Virus record (IMG/VR): IMGVR_UViG_3300023273_000760
Coordinates: 1 to 64,000 of that record
DNA: 64,000 nucleotides
Direction: 5' to 3' (one strand)
DNA from: a virus
A model generated the notes under the pieces. It saw only the letters and a list, made by a program, of their open reading frames with translations. It was not told where the DNA came from and did not search any database. Made by a program: the position numbers and the translations under genes. How positions within the stretch are numbered: the first letter of the stretch is position 1; every line of letters starts with the position of its first letter. Shown piece by piece: positions 6,919-14,713 of the stretch.

Positions 6919-9420
6919 TTATCCTACGCCCTTCAATAAGTTACCTTGTAACCCTTTTGTTGCATTAACTTGGGCTCTAAGTAATTTGTTTTGTTCTTTT
7001 AATAAATCTATCATGGCTAATGCTGTACTGTTATTTAATCCATCTGAACTACTAACAGCATTAGAAGTGGTTGATGCTGATGCCGTTGTTGTACTATATG
7101 ATTTTGGTTCTGGTTTATCAGTCAATGCTATATCAGTATCTTCTCTTTTTGGTACTGTAGAATTAAACGGTGAATCTGCAGGTACTGGAGTTTTGATTCC
7201 TGTTTCTCTTTCTTTTGCGTCAGCAATTTTGGCTTCTGCTTCATCTTCGTCATCGTCACTGCCAAACCAATTAAACGGATTGAGCATTTTAATTTTATCA
7301 TAAATCCAAGAAACAGTATCACCTACCCAGCCAAACATAGTCATAAATGTATCGTAAATGAACATAATTGGAGTCTTTACCTTATCCCATATCCAACCAA
7401 ATGTATCTCCAATCCATCCAAACATTGTCATAAATGTTGACGTATAAAAATTAATAACCGGTTGTATGAAATCCCAAAGTGCGCCTACCTTTTCAGATAT
7501 CCAACCAAATAGTGTTCCTAATGTATCTGAAAAGAATTGCATTGTAGGACCTACTAGATCCCATAACATTGCCGCTTTGTCACCAATCCAAGAAAATACT
7601 CCCGATAGTGCGTCCCAGGCTCCGCCGATCCATCCTTTAATCGTTTCCCATCCAAACATTGCCAGCAATGCCGCACCGATTGCGAGGAATGGTGCAATAA
7701 TTGGTGCTGTAATAAGAGTTAGTATACCTGCACCTAATCCAATTAAAATAGTATCAAGATTACTTACAATCGCATTCCAAATACCAGAACCAATGTTGCT
7801 TACTAAAGAATTAAATGCTGTTCCAATAGCAGGACTAATTTTTTTATCCCAAACACTGCTGACAAAATTCATAATCTTATCCGTTATGCCTTCACCTTCG
7901 GCCGCTGAATCCCATTCTTCTTTAAGGAATGCAACCGTATCTTTTGCCCAATTAATAAGTCCTGTTGTAAATTCTTCAATCTTACTAACACCGCTTTCAC
8001 CTTTATCAGTAAACCAACTAGTAAATTTTCCAACATTGTCAACTAGCATATCAAACAATCCGCTTTCAACAAACACTTCCATTAGTTTTGCTCTTGCGCC
8101 AGCAATAGCATTTTCAAAGTTTGCGATAGCCGATGTACCTTTGTTACGCTTTTTTTGTTCCTCTTCAATTTCTTTAAAGTTCATGTTGTTTACTTTACCA
8201 GACATTTTTCTATAATCTGAAATTCCACTTAGTAAACCATCAAACCCTTCTTTGCCCATCAACGCCTGAATTGCGGCTGGATCCATATCTTTAAGCATTG
8301 ATTCAATTTGAGGACCAAATGCGGCCATTTTCTTCATGTATTCTTCTTGACCGATAGCACCATCACCCATTTGTTTTTGGAGTTCAGCAAAACCTGGAAT
8401 AGTTGATGCAAGTTTTTGTGCTAGAGGAGTTTGAGCAACACCGTCTGCCATATCTTTAATAGCACCTGCAAAACCTGGTAATTCAGATTCAACAAATGCT
8501 AAGTTGTTTTCAAAGTTTTTAAGATTTTCACCTTCTAATCTCATTTTTAATGCAAGTACGTTTGCTTCAGCATTTTGTTGTTTTAATAATGCTTCTGCTT
8601 CTTTTCGTGATTTACCTGTTACTTTAGCAAGTCGATCAATCTGCATTAAATAATCTTCAGATCCTTTGCGTAATTGTGCATCACTCATGCCTTGCAGTCT
8701 ACCTTGACGTGCTTGCATTTCCATGTATTCAGCAGTATGTTGATTAAGTTGCTCCATGGTAAATCCCATTCCCATAAAGTCTTGTCTGCTATTTCTAATA
8801 TCTTTTGCTAATTGACCAAAACGTTTTGCACCTTCAGTAGTTGTGCCACCAAGTAACATCATCTTGTCAGCATTATTACCAACCATCTCAGCAAACGCAT
8901 CTAGACCTAGTCCTGCTTGTGATGCCGCCATATTCATTTCAACTACGTTGTTACCAAAACTTGCGCCTACATCACTTAAATCTCTAAAAGTATCTACATT
9001 TCCTTCAATAAATCCTGTTAGTCCGCCGAGTGCATTTCCAATAAGTGGAACGTGCTGAGCAAAGTCGCTCATTCTGTTGCCGCCGGCGATGAATTCCATT
9101 CCTAATGCGCCAGCAGAAGTTACAAGACCCATCAAGCCTTTAGTTAACAATCCAGTCGCACTGCTAAGTCCCTTACCAAAGTTGTCTAATAATGTTGTAG
9201 TGTTTGAAATATTCTCACCAAAATCTCCTAATTTAGGAGAAAGGCCAGTTAATACTTTACTAATGCCGCCAGGACCGCCGGCTCCACCAGCACCGCCTCC
9301 GCCACCGGCTCCACCACCGCCTTTTTTAAGGGCGCGAAGTATCTCTTTAAGAGTAGAGTCCTCAGCCGCGTTTTGTGCAACTACGTTACCAAATCCAGGA
9401 ATATCAACTGTTACTGCCAT
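6919..9420 (-). CDS. Probable tail tape-measure protein (gp29-like role)
   Basis: This 833-residue protein opens with a short globular region, then a Gly-rich linker (about residues 33-55), long predicted helices (about 60-470) and a hydrophobic segment near 560-590 (LDTILIGLGAGILTLITAPI). A series of Trp-rich imperfect repeats of about 30-35 residues built on MFGWIGD follows (about 595-715), and the tail is Ser/Thr-rich. Long helical content with hydrophobic segments is typical of tape-measure proteins, which set tail length and leave the tail at infection. It sits beside gp26 and gp20. Sequence identity to T4 gp29 is not evident to me, so the role rests on architecture and place. Confidence 0.75.
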   Translation of the reverse strand: MAVTVDIPGFGNVVAQNAAEDSTLKEILRALKKGGGGAGGGGGAGGAGGPGGISKVLTGLSPKLGDFGENISNTTTLLDNFGKGLSSATGLLTKGLMGLVTSAGALGMEFIAGGNRMSDFAQHVPLIGNALGGLTGFIEGNVDTFRDLSDVGASFGNNVVEMNMAASQAGLGLDAFAEMVGNNADKMMLLGGTTTEGAKRFGQLAKDIRNSRQDFMGMGFTMEQLNQHTAEYMEMQARQGRLQGMSDAQLRKGSEDYLMQIDRLAKVTGKSRKEAEALLKQQNAEANVLALKMRLEGENLKNFENNLAFVESELPGFAGAIKDMADGVAQTPLAQKLASTIPGFAELQKQMGDGAIGQEEYMKKMAAFGPQIESMLKDMDPAAIQALMGKEGFDGLLSGISDYRKMSGKVNNMNFKEIEEEQKKRNKGTSAIANFENAIAGARAKLMEVFVESGLFDMLVDNVGKFTSWFTDKGESGVSKIEEFTTGLINWAKDTVAFLKEEWDSAAEGEGITDKIMNFVSSVWDKKISPAIGTAFNSLVSNIGSGIWNAIVSNLDTILIGLGAGILTLITAPIIAPFLAIGAALLAMFGWETIKGWIGGAWDALSGVFSWIGDKAAMLWDLVGPTMQFFSDTLGTLFGWISEKVGALWDFIQPVINFYTSTFMTMFGWIGDTFGWIWDKVKTPIMFIYDTFMTMFGWVGDTVSWIYDKIKMLNPFNWFGSDDDEDEAEAKIADAKERETGIKTPVPADSPFNSTVPKREDTDIALTDKPEPKSYSTTTASASTTSNAVSSSDGLNNSTALAMIDLLKEQNKLLRAQVNATKGLQGNLLKGVG

Positions 9421-9446
9421 TATTATATGCTCACTTTATCAGACAC

Positions 9447-9454
9447 TATAAATA
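9447..9454 (+). promoter_or_regulatory. T4-type late promoter for gp26
   Basis: A perfect TATAAATA box followed by C lies 33 nt before the gp26 ATG. A clear ribosome site (GCAGGAGATAAAA) lies between them. It drives the gp26/gp51 unit, divergently from the tape-measure gene. Confidence 0.8.
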
Positions 9455-9487
9455 CTTGTGCTATATACTATTTAGCAGGAGATAAAA

Positions 9488-10417
9488 ATGGCAGAAAATA
9501 ATGAAATTGGTAGTTCTATTCAGTCGGGAATTTCAACAGAACTTCCTAAAGGACCTATCAATGCTAACCCGTTAGCAAAACATTTTAGACAGCCTAAAAT
9601 TTATATTAGATTACCATCTGGTGGCAAATACTGGAAACGTGGTTCTTTAGAAGTTACTGAAAGCGGAGAATATCCTGTTTATTCAATGACTGCTAAGGAC
9701 GAACTAGTTTTAAAGACTCCAGATGCTTTAATGAACGGTGAATCAACAGCAACAATGATGTCTAGTTGTATTCCTCATATTAAAAATGCTTTTGATTGCC
9801 CTAGTATTGATCTTGATACAATTTTAGTTGCTATTAGAATTGCAACGTTTGGCGAAAGACTGACTATAACATCAAAAGTTCCAAATACCGAACTCACTAA
9901 AGACTTTGATATTAATCTAGTTGAATTATTAGATCGACTTCAACAGCGCGAGTATCCGGAAAAGTTTACTATTGATGATTTTACATTTACAATGGAACCT
10001 ACAACATATAAGTTGTTTACTGATATGTCGTTATTAAGATTTGAAGAACAACGTAAGTTACAACAAATTCAAGGTAATGATAAAATGGATGATAAAGAGA
10101 AATTAAAATTGTTTAATGCATCTTTTTCAAAACTTACTAATATTGCAGTTGACTTAGTAATTTCACAAATTAAAAGTGTTCAGTATCTTAGTGATCAGCC
10201 TGTTACAGATAAGTCCCATATTAAAGACTTTTTTGAAAACGTTGAAGGAACATTGTACGAAAGAATCCAAAAGTACATCGAAGAATTAAAAGAGGAATTT
10301 ACTATTCCAGACTTTGATGTAACTGCTACCCCAGAAGAAATTGAGGCAGGTGCACCTGAAACTTATAAAGTTCCAGTGTCATTTGATCAATCAAATTTTT
10401 TCGCACGTCAATTGTAA
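9488..10417 (+). CDS. gp26: Baseplate hub/tail assembly protein (T4 gp26-type)
   Basis: This 309-residue protein has the conserved N-terminal segment KIYIRLPSGGKYW followed by LTAKDELVLKTPDALMNGES-like text, as seen in the T4 baseplate (gp26/gp51) family. In T4 these are assembly factors of the central baseplate hub. In many tailed phages the equivalent genes beside the tape-measure gene encode tape-measure chaperones. The gene is divergent from the tape measure and has its own late promoter. The last 15 nt before its stop contain a slippery heptamer (T TTT TTC), and a second frame continues beyond the stop. This suggests that a longer fusion of about 381 residues is also made. Confidence 0.85.
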   Translation: MAENNEIGSSIQSGISTELPKGPINANPLAKHFRQPKIYIRLPSGGKYWKRGSLEVTESGEYPVYSMTAKDELVLKTPDALMNGESTATMMSSCIPHIKNAFDCPSIDLDTILVAIRIATFGERLTITSKVPNTELTKDFDINLVELLDRLQQREYPEKFTIDDFTFTMEPTTYKLFTDMSLLRFEEQRKLQQIQGNDKMDDKEKLKLFNASFSKLTNIAVDLVISQIKSVQYLSDQPVTDKSHIKDFFENVEGTLYERIQKYIEELKEEFTIPDFDVTATPEEIEAGAPETYKVPVSFDQSNFFARQL

Positions 10418-10632
10418 GCCAGCCTCTTGACGAAATCCTTCGTAGAACTGAAGCATTAGAAAACGAACAACGGCAAATTAAATACGATATGCTTAAAATT
10501 GTATGGTATATGCGAGGTGGTGTATCGTTAACAGAAGCCTATGATATGGGTCCAGAGGATCGTAAAATTATAGGTAAGATTGTTGAAGAAAATTTAGAAA
10601 CTACTAAAACTTCTAAACTACCATTCTTTTAA
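10387..10632 (+). CDS. gp51-like domain in the -1 frame, no usual start codon
   Basis: This open frame runs from just after a TGA (10384-10386) to a TAA (10630-10632) and encodes IVSQPLDEILRRTEALENEQ, then KIVWYMRGGVSLTEAYDMG, then SKLPFF. It is clearly coding. No ATG, GTG or TTG occurs before the internal ATG at 10489, which would discard the first conserved helix. The frame is -1 relative to gp26. By position it corresponds to T4 gene 51, the hub assembly catalyst that follows gene 26. Expression by -1 frameshifting from gp26 is the most economical explanation. Initiation at the ATT at 10411, or a short form from 10489, is possible. The similarity to gp51 is inferred from synteny. Confidence 0.75.
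   Translation, partial: SIKFFRTSIVSQPLDEILRRTEALENEQRQIKYDMLKIVWYMRGGVSLTEAYDMGPEDRKIIGKIVEENLETTKTSKLPFF
10396..10432 (+). promoter_or_regulatory. Probable -1 frameshift signal: slippery heptamer plus hairpin
   Basis: In the gp26 frame, 10396-10402 reads T TTT TTC, a standard X-XXY-YYZ slippery heptamer. Three bases downstream, CGTCAA (10406-10411) can pair with TTGACG (10427-10432), making a 6-bp stem whose loop contains the gp26 stop codon. Slipping back one base moves ribosomes into the gp51-like frame. The 3-nt spacer is shorter than usual. Confidence 0.6.
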
Positions 10633-10653
10633 AATAAAAAGTTTGTTAAAATA

Positions 10654-10682
10654 AAATAGGGCTCGAAAGGCCCTATTTTTTT
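10654..10682. terminator. Bidirectional terminator between converging genes
   Basis: A 9-bp stem (AAATAGGGC with GCCCTATTT) has a 7-nt loop and a run of T on the plus side and of A on the other side. It can end both the gp26/gp51 transcript and the opposing minus-strand gene, whose stop codon touches its right edge. Confidence 0.8.
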
Positions 10683-12909
10683 ATCTGAATCGTTCGCCTG
10701 GTCGTGTAGTTCTTGCTGGTGCCGCTGGAGTTGCTCCTGCCGCCGCTTTACTTGTCATTGTTTTTGTAACTTGTGCTTGTTTAGTTCCTGCTTTAACACC
10801 TGGTGCTGTTAATTGATCTTTTACAAGTTTAGCAACATTTGCTTTTGTAATCTCTTTAGCAAGTTCTTCAAGGTCTGGTCTACCTAATCCTTTTGTATCA
10901 GCACTTGCTGATTTACCAGTTGCCATGTTTACCCATGATTGACCTAACCAAATATGATCTTGTCCGTTTGCTTGTCTAACAAGTCCAATATTTTTACCGT
11001 CTCTATTTGCTTCAATGGCTCCGTCTACTGCTGGATTTTTAGGATCAACTAGTTTAGCATCACCTTTAACCCATTTAGCAATTTCTTCATCACTTGCACG
11101 TCTTTCGCCTGCTGATGCGCCTGCATTGCCTGCTGATGCGCCTGCACTACCACTTGCACCCTGACCACCGCTTGTTGACGCTGTATCAGCGTTAGAACCG
11201 CCATCTGCTTGTGTTGTATTAGTTCCTGCATCACTTTTAGCGTCACCACCTGTTCCACTAGCGCCACCTTTAGCGTCACCACCTGTTACACCAGCGCCAC
11301 CTTTAGCATCGCCGCCTGTTCCACCAGTTTCGCTATCTGCTGTTTTTCCTGCACTAGCGGCAGGTGCTGGTAAATCTACTTTTTGTTCTTGACCAATTGA
11401 TTTAATATCATCTGAGGATAGACCTGCATCTGCTAGTATGTTTGCAATACTACCTGCATCAGTAGGCTCTCCCATTTTTTTCCATGACTTGTTTAGTTTG
11501 TTAGCAGTAACTTTATTACCTAAGTCTTTACCAACTTGCTTAACACCTGCGGCCGCTTTGCCTGCCGCGCCTTTAACTGCGCCACCAACTGCACTTGCCG
11601 CTTTGCCTAATCCGCGTTTCATCTTTGCGCCAAGCGAGTTTGGATTGTCTAATGGTAATTCACCTTGTGCTGGATCTGCTTCTGCAATATACTGTTCTAA
11701 TAGATATTTGTAAGAAGTTTCGTAATCAATTGACTCTTCTGCTTTTGCTCCGCCGCCTTGTAAATCAAGTTCACCTTGTTCTGGTTCTACTTCTTCGCCG
11801 CCAACTTTGATAGGTGTTTGCTTACCTGAGGCTTGTACACTACCTTGTGCCGCCGCCGCAATGGCGCTGTTTGCCATTTCTAAGTTACTTAAGAATTGAT
11901 CGTTTGCTACCGCAACTGCTTTTGAAATTTCATTTGAAAGATTCATGTCCGCAATGAATTCTGCCTTGTCAAAGGTCTTTGCAAATGTCCATAATTCGTT
12001 AAATGCATTTATGCCTTCTGGACTATTGCTGGTTCCGCCAGCAGTTGCATCTCTCATCACGTCAAGTAGTCTTGTAAATTCTCCCACTTGATCTTCTGGA
12101 ATAACCATAGATCCTAGTTCTTTGACACTGCTGAATCCGGGCACTTCAAATGTTTTTGTAAATCCTACTTCAAGTGTAGTGAGTCCTGGTGCCTTATCAT
12201 AAGGAATTGCATCGTATCTTAATCCTTCTAACCAGTCTCCAATGCCGTCTAATGCCCAACCTGCAATAGCACCGTATGCGGCTGTTTTAATTGACTTACC
12301 AACTGCACTTGAAAGTTTTTCGCCTTGCAATAATTCTTTTGTTGAACGTAGTATTAAACCTGCGGCCGCACCACCTACTGGACCACCGGCAAATGCCGCA
12401 ATCGCTGTTAAGATACCAACTGCTAAACTTGCTTTGCCTGGATTTTCTTTTGCCCAATCACTTACTTTTTGTATGCCTTGTACAATTTTACTGTCTTTGT
12501 TGTTTGCTGTAATTTGTTTTTTAAGATCTTCAAACTTAGCATCAGCGTTTTTAATAGGACCTGCATTTTGTGCCATGCGTCCAAGTTCATTAATTTTAGC
12601 ATCAACCTTTTTAGCAATGTCCACAGGAAGTTTAGCGGCCGCCGCAACACCAGCGCCTACTTTGCCTGCTATTGTTTTATTATCTCCACCGGCCATTGCA
12701 CGTTGTTCAGCACCTTGGAATATAGCATTAATTTGATCAGCAGTTAGTTCTGCTTCTGCAAGTTTAACGTATTCTTCAAGTAGGGGCCAAAGTTCGCGTT
12801 CCCATCTATTAAGATAAATCTTTTGAGTTTCAGTTAGTGTTTGATATGAACTTTCAGTTAATATCTGTGCTGTTCTATTGTTAGGTTTGTTAATTTCGTT
12901 TAAATTCAT
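10681..12909 (-). CDS. Gly/Ala-rich putative virion-internal protein, 742 aa
   Basis: The family is not recognised with certainty. The N-terminus MNLNEINKPNN leads to two L-T-E tripeptides (residues 17-19 and 25-27), which fit the gp21 cleavage consensus. A helical region follows, then a small-residue hydrophobic stretch near 160-240 (LAVGILTAIAAFAGGPVGGA) that could insert into a membrane. The middle is of mixed composition. A low-complexity tract repeats GGDAKGGA-type units (about 530-600), and the C-terminal part is globular (LVRQANGQDHIWLGQSWVNM). A head-packaged protein processed by gp21 and ejected with the DNA would fit these features. The start overlaps the stop of the upstream gene (TAATG), so the two are coupled. 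Confidence 0.55.
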   Translation of the reverse strand: MNLNEINKPNNRTAQILTESSYQTLTETQKIYLNRWERELWPLLEEYVKLAEAELTADQINAIFQGAEQRAMAGGDNKTIAGKVGAGVAAAAKLPVDIAKKVDAKINELGRMAQNAGPIKNADAKFEDLKKQITANNKDSKIVQGIQKVSDWAKENPGKASLAVGILTAIAAFAGGPVGGAAAGLILRSTKELLQGEKLSSAVGKSIKTAAYGAIAGWALDGIGDWLEGLRYDAIPYDKAPGLTTLEVGFTKTFEVPGFSSVKELGSMVIPEDQVGEFTRLLDVMRDATAGGTSNSPEGINAFNELWTFAKTFDKAEFIADMNLSNEISKAVAVANDQFLSNLEMANSAIAAAAQGSVQASGKQTPIKVGGEEVEPEQGELDLQGGGAKAEESIDYETSYKYLLEQYIAEADPAQGELPLDNPNSLGAKMKRGLGKAASAVGGAVKGAAGKAAAGVKQVGKDLGNKVTANKLNKSWKKMGEPTDAGSIANILADAGLSSDDIKSIGQEQKVDLPAPAASAGKTADSETGGTGGDAKGGAGVTGGDAKGGASGTGGDAKSDAGTNTTQADGGSNADTASTSGGQGASGSAGASAGNAGASAGERRASDEEIAKWVKGDAKLVDPKNPAVDGAIEANRDGKNIGLVRQANGQDHIWLGQSWVNMATGKSASADTKGLGRPDLEELAKEITKANVAKLVKDQLTAPGVKAGTKQAQVTKTMTSKAAAGATPAAPARTTRPGERFR

Positions 12910-13529
12910 TATATCATACTCGCTAATCGTTTTTTATCTGCATCATTTAACAAATCTAATTGAGACTGTATACTTGCTGGAATTTCACTTGCTGGACCTG
13001 CCGCACTACCGTTTGCTGTTGGAGGTGCTTTACCATCAGGTGCTGTTGAACTACCTGTATCTGTTGATGCTCCAGTTGTTCCGCCTTTTGCACCTTGTTG
13101 TGCGCCAGCACCTGGTGCAGGTGAATCGCCAGTGCCAGTTGGAGCAGGTGTTGCACCACCTCCAACTTTTTTAGAATCTTGTACAACTTTTAATAGGATT
13201 TTGTCTAGCATGGCCTTGTTTAGTTGTCCTGTGCCAACATTGTTGTCAACAGCCTGTTCAGGATATTTTTTGCTTTTAAGCCAAGCACTAAGATCAGTAG
13301 CATCAAACTTGCTAATATTTTGTCCTGTTTGACCCATGTAGTTTTGGAATTCTCCACGAAGTTTATTTGCTTCGTCACCGGTATCAACTTGACCTGCGAT
13401 ACCCATAGCAGTGTCTTTAGCACCTACTTTTGCTAGTGCTTTAGCACCAAATTTCTTTAAACCTTGCTTAATAGCACCTACAGGTGCTTCGGAAACAGGT
13501 TTTTTAACAGCAATCTCGTTTATTTTCAT
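12909..13529 (-). CDS. Gly/Ala/Pro-rich putative virion protein, 206 aa
   Basis: This 206-residue protein starts MKINEIAVKKPVSE, similar to the N-terminus of the next gene (MNLNEI). It has a helical N-terminal half, a long Gly/Ala/Thr/Pro linker (residues about 125-180) and a short conserved-looking C-terminal helix (IQSQLDLLNDADKKRLASMI). I do not recognise a named family. The I-N-E near the N-terminus and the shared architecture suggest that both products are virion components, perhaps capsid-targeted. A late promoter lies 28 nt upstream with a GATTAGGATTTTGAA leader, and the downstream gene overlaps by TAATG. Confidence 0.55.
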   Translation of the reverse strand: MKINEIAVKKPVSEAPVGAIKQGLKKFGAKALAKVGAKDTAMGIAGQVDTGDEANKLRGEFQNYMGQTGQNISKFDATDLSAWLKSKKYPEQAVDNNVGTGQLNKAMLDKILLKVVQDSKKVGGGATPAPTGTGDSPAPGAGAQQGAKGGTTGASTDTGSSTAPDGKAPPTANGSAAGPASEIPASIQSQLDLLNDADKKRLASMI

Positions 13530-13557
13530 TTCAAAATCCTAATCTGTAATGTATTAC

Positions 13558-13565
13558 TATTTATA
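13558..13565 (-). promoter_or_regulatory. T4-type late promoter for the 206-aa/742-aa pair
   Basis: A perfect TATAAATA lies on the minus strand 28 nt before the ATG at 13529. It is divergent from a plus-strand box 12 nt away. Confidence 0.8.
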
Positions 13566-13577
13566 TCAAACTGTAGT

Positions 13578-13585
13578 AATAAATA
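13578..13585 (+). promoter_or_regulatory. Late promoter box, 7 nt from ATG
   Basis: AATAAATA is followed by TTCTACG and then the ATG of the 62-aa gene. No ribosome site fits between them, so the transcript may be leaderless or nearly so. Confidence 0.5.
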
Positions 13586-13592
13586 TTCTACG

Positions 13593-13781
13593 ATGAGATA
13601 TACATTTAATATCGTCGATGTGTTGGGCAACATCGTTGAAGAAGGGCTATCCTCAGAGGAAGAAGCATCTACAGTTTTAGGTATTCTTCAACACAATGGA
13701 ATAGACACATCATCTTATATTATCAATAAGATTGAACATTATACAGTTAAGGGTTTAGGAAGAGATCCTGATTTACATTAA
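13593..13781 (+). CDS. Small protein, 62 aa, unknown function
   Basis: The sequence starts MRYTFNIVDVLGNIVEEG and ends VKGLGRDPDLH, with an acidic helix (SSEEEASTVLGILQHNG) in the middle. It looks like a compact alpha/beta protein with no membrane segment. The family is not recognised. The frame is open upstream to 13464, but that part is AT-rich shadow sequence. The ATG at 13593 directly follows a late-promoter box. It is the only plus-strand gene between two minus-strand units. Confidence 0.65.
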   Translation: MRYTFNIVDVLGNIVEEGLSSEEEASTVLGILQHNGIDTSSYIINKIEHYTVKGLGRDPDLH

Positions 13782-13826
13782 TGAATAATCTATCAAACTC
13801 ATATATTGATAAACACAGTGTTTAGT

Positions 13827-13852
13827 AGATGTGCTAAAGCACATCTTGTTTT
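13827..13852 (+). terminator. Hairpin followed by T-rich run
   Basis: AGATGTGC, loop TAAA, GCACATCT form a perfect 8-bp stem followed by TGTTTT. It lies 45 nt after the 62-aa gene and probably ends its transcript. Confidence 0.65.
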
Positions 13853-13895
13853 CGCTATCGCTCAAACACTTAATTTCTTTTTAATTAACAACAAT

Positions 13896-14250
13896 AATTG
13901 CGAAGCAATTTAGCATCATGTAGATAGTTGAGCCACAATTCGCCCGTTGCCGGACGAATTGAGTAATTTGGGCCATCATGTGAGTTAGCCTTCACCACAC
14001 TGTTAAAGAAGATTACATATAATATGTACAGAGGCGGTAGATCGTCAACCCCTTACTTCAGCATTCGCAGTATCCACGGACGGCAGTTGTTCCTTAACAG
14101 TGCAAAAACACTTGCCGCGTATGTTGTATCTTTTTCACAGAGCATACATCTTTTATGCCTTAAGTTAGCATTTTCCTTGCAACGCACCAGTATCTGAATA
14201 TGGTATCTCACATATCCTCAAGATGAGTCGAGCATCCCCGACCAAACAAT
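13896..14250 (-). ncRNA. Structured RNA candidate, family unknown
   Basis: This is the longest stretch without a convincing gene. It is richer in G+C than its neighbours and dense in inverted repeats. They include AATTGC/GCAATT (13896-13910) and an 11-bp stem at 13936-13961, which on the minus strand has a GCAA (GNRA) loop and a G-U pair where the plus strand has a C-A mismatch. Others are TACATA/TATGTA (14014-14028), a long-range 9-bp pairing of 13998-14006 with 14094-14102, GCATA/TATGC (14142-14158), and ACCAgTAT/ATATGGT (14186-14204). The minus strand is favoured by the GNRA loop and wobble. A start-less minus-strand frame ending at 13885 (containing IRPATGELWLNYLHDAKLL) also looks protein-like, so a gene remnant is the rival explanation. 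It is not a recognisable tRNA, tmRNA or RNase P RNA. Confidence 0.45.
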
Positions 14251-14254
14251 GTTG

Positions 14255-14695
14255 CTATATCTTTGCCTTGATGCTATGTTCTAGCAATGCCTGTCGTAAT
14301 TTGTCTGAACCGCCAACTCTAACATTAATAATACCGTTGTAATAATCATCTCTCTCTAATACACGGCGGTCAAACTGTTCTCGTGCCTCTATGTAGGACA
14401 TTTCGCCCCTACCTTTACATAGGTATAATATTTCTCTTGTGAAGTTTTCTGGACCTAGTGCTTGTACATCAGCATTAAGACGATCTGATGAACCCCAATA
14501 GTCCTTCCAATCGCTTTCCTTAGTGCCTCTGCGTTTATTCTTTTTGCCTTTGAGTGGTGGCTTTGTGGTTTTAAATTTGGCTAGTTTCTTGCCTATATAC
14601 TTTTGCCCAGTGGTTGTATTTGTGATTAGATAAACAAATCCTTCATACTCGTCTGGTATAGTGTTTATCTGTTGTCCTTTGTAAGTCCAGTCCAT
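14255..14695 (-). CDS. GIY-YIG endonuclease (SegE-like)
   Basis: This 146-residue protein carries the GIY-YIG nuclease signature as GFVYLI (residues 19-24) and KYIGKK (32-37). A basic linker (KKNKRRGTKESDWKDYWGSS) and the later helix EAREQFDRRVLE supply the expected Arg/Glu region, and a terminal YYNGIINVRVGG supplies the conserved Asn. In T4-like phages such stand-alone proteins (Seg type) act as homing endonucleases that cut sequence-specifically and spread into related phages. It lies between the RNA-like region and a small gene linked to gp46, with no sign of a host-gene interruption. Confidence 0.8.
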   Translation of the reverse strand: MDWTYKGQQINTIPDEYEGFVYLITNTTTGQKYIGKKLAKFKTTKPPLKGKKNKRRGTKESDWKDYWGSSDRLNADVQALGPENFTREILYLCKGRGEMSYIEAREQFDRRVLERDDYYNGIINVRVGGSDKLRQALLEHSIKAKI

Positions 14696-14713
14696 ACTGA
14701 TACTTACCGTTGC

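Noticed and set aside
13896-14250. tmRNA or two-piece tmRNA
   Set aside because: A GGGG followed by TCGAC occurs on the minus strand, but only four bases apart, and no T-arm or CCA end fits.
14215-14250. Hammerhead-type ribozyme (GATGAG then a GTCG/CGAC stem)
   Set aside because: The required GAAA after the stem is absent (CAAAC instead) and the CTGATGA core is not matched.
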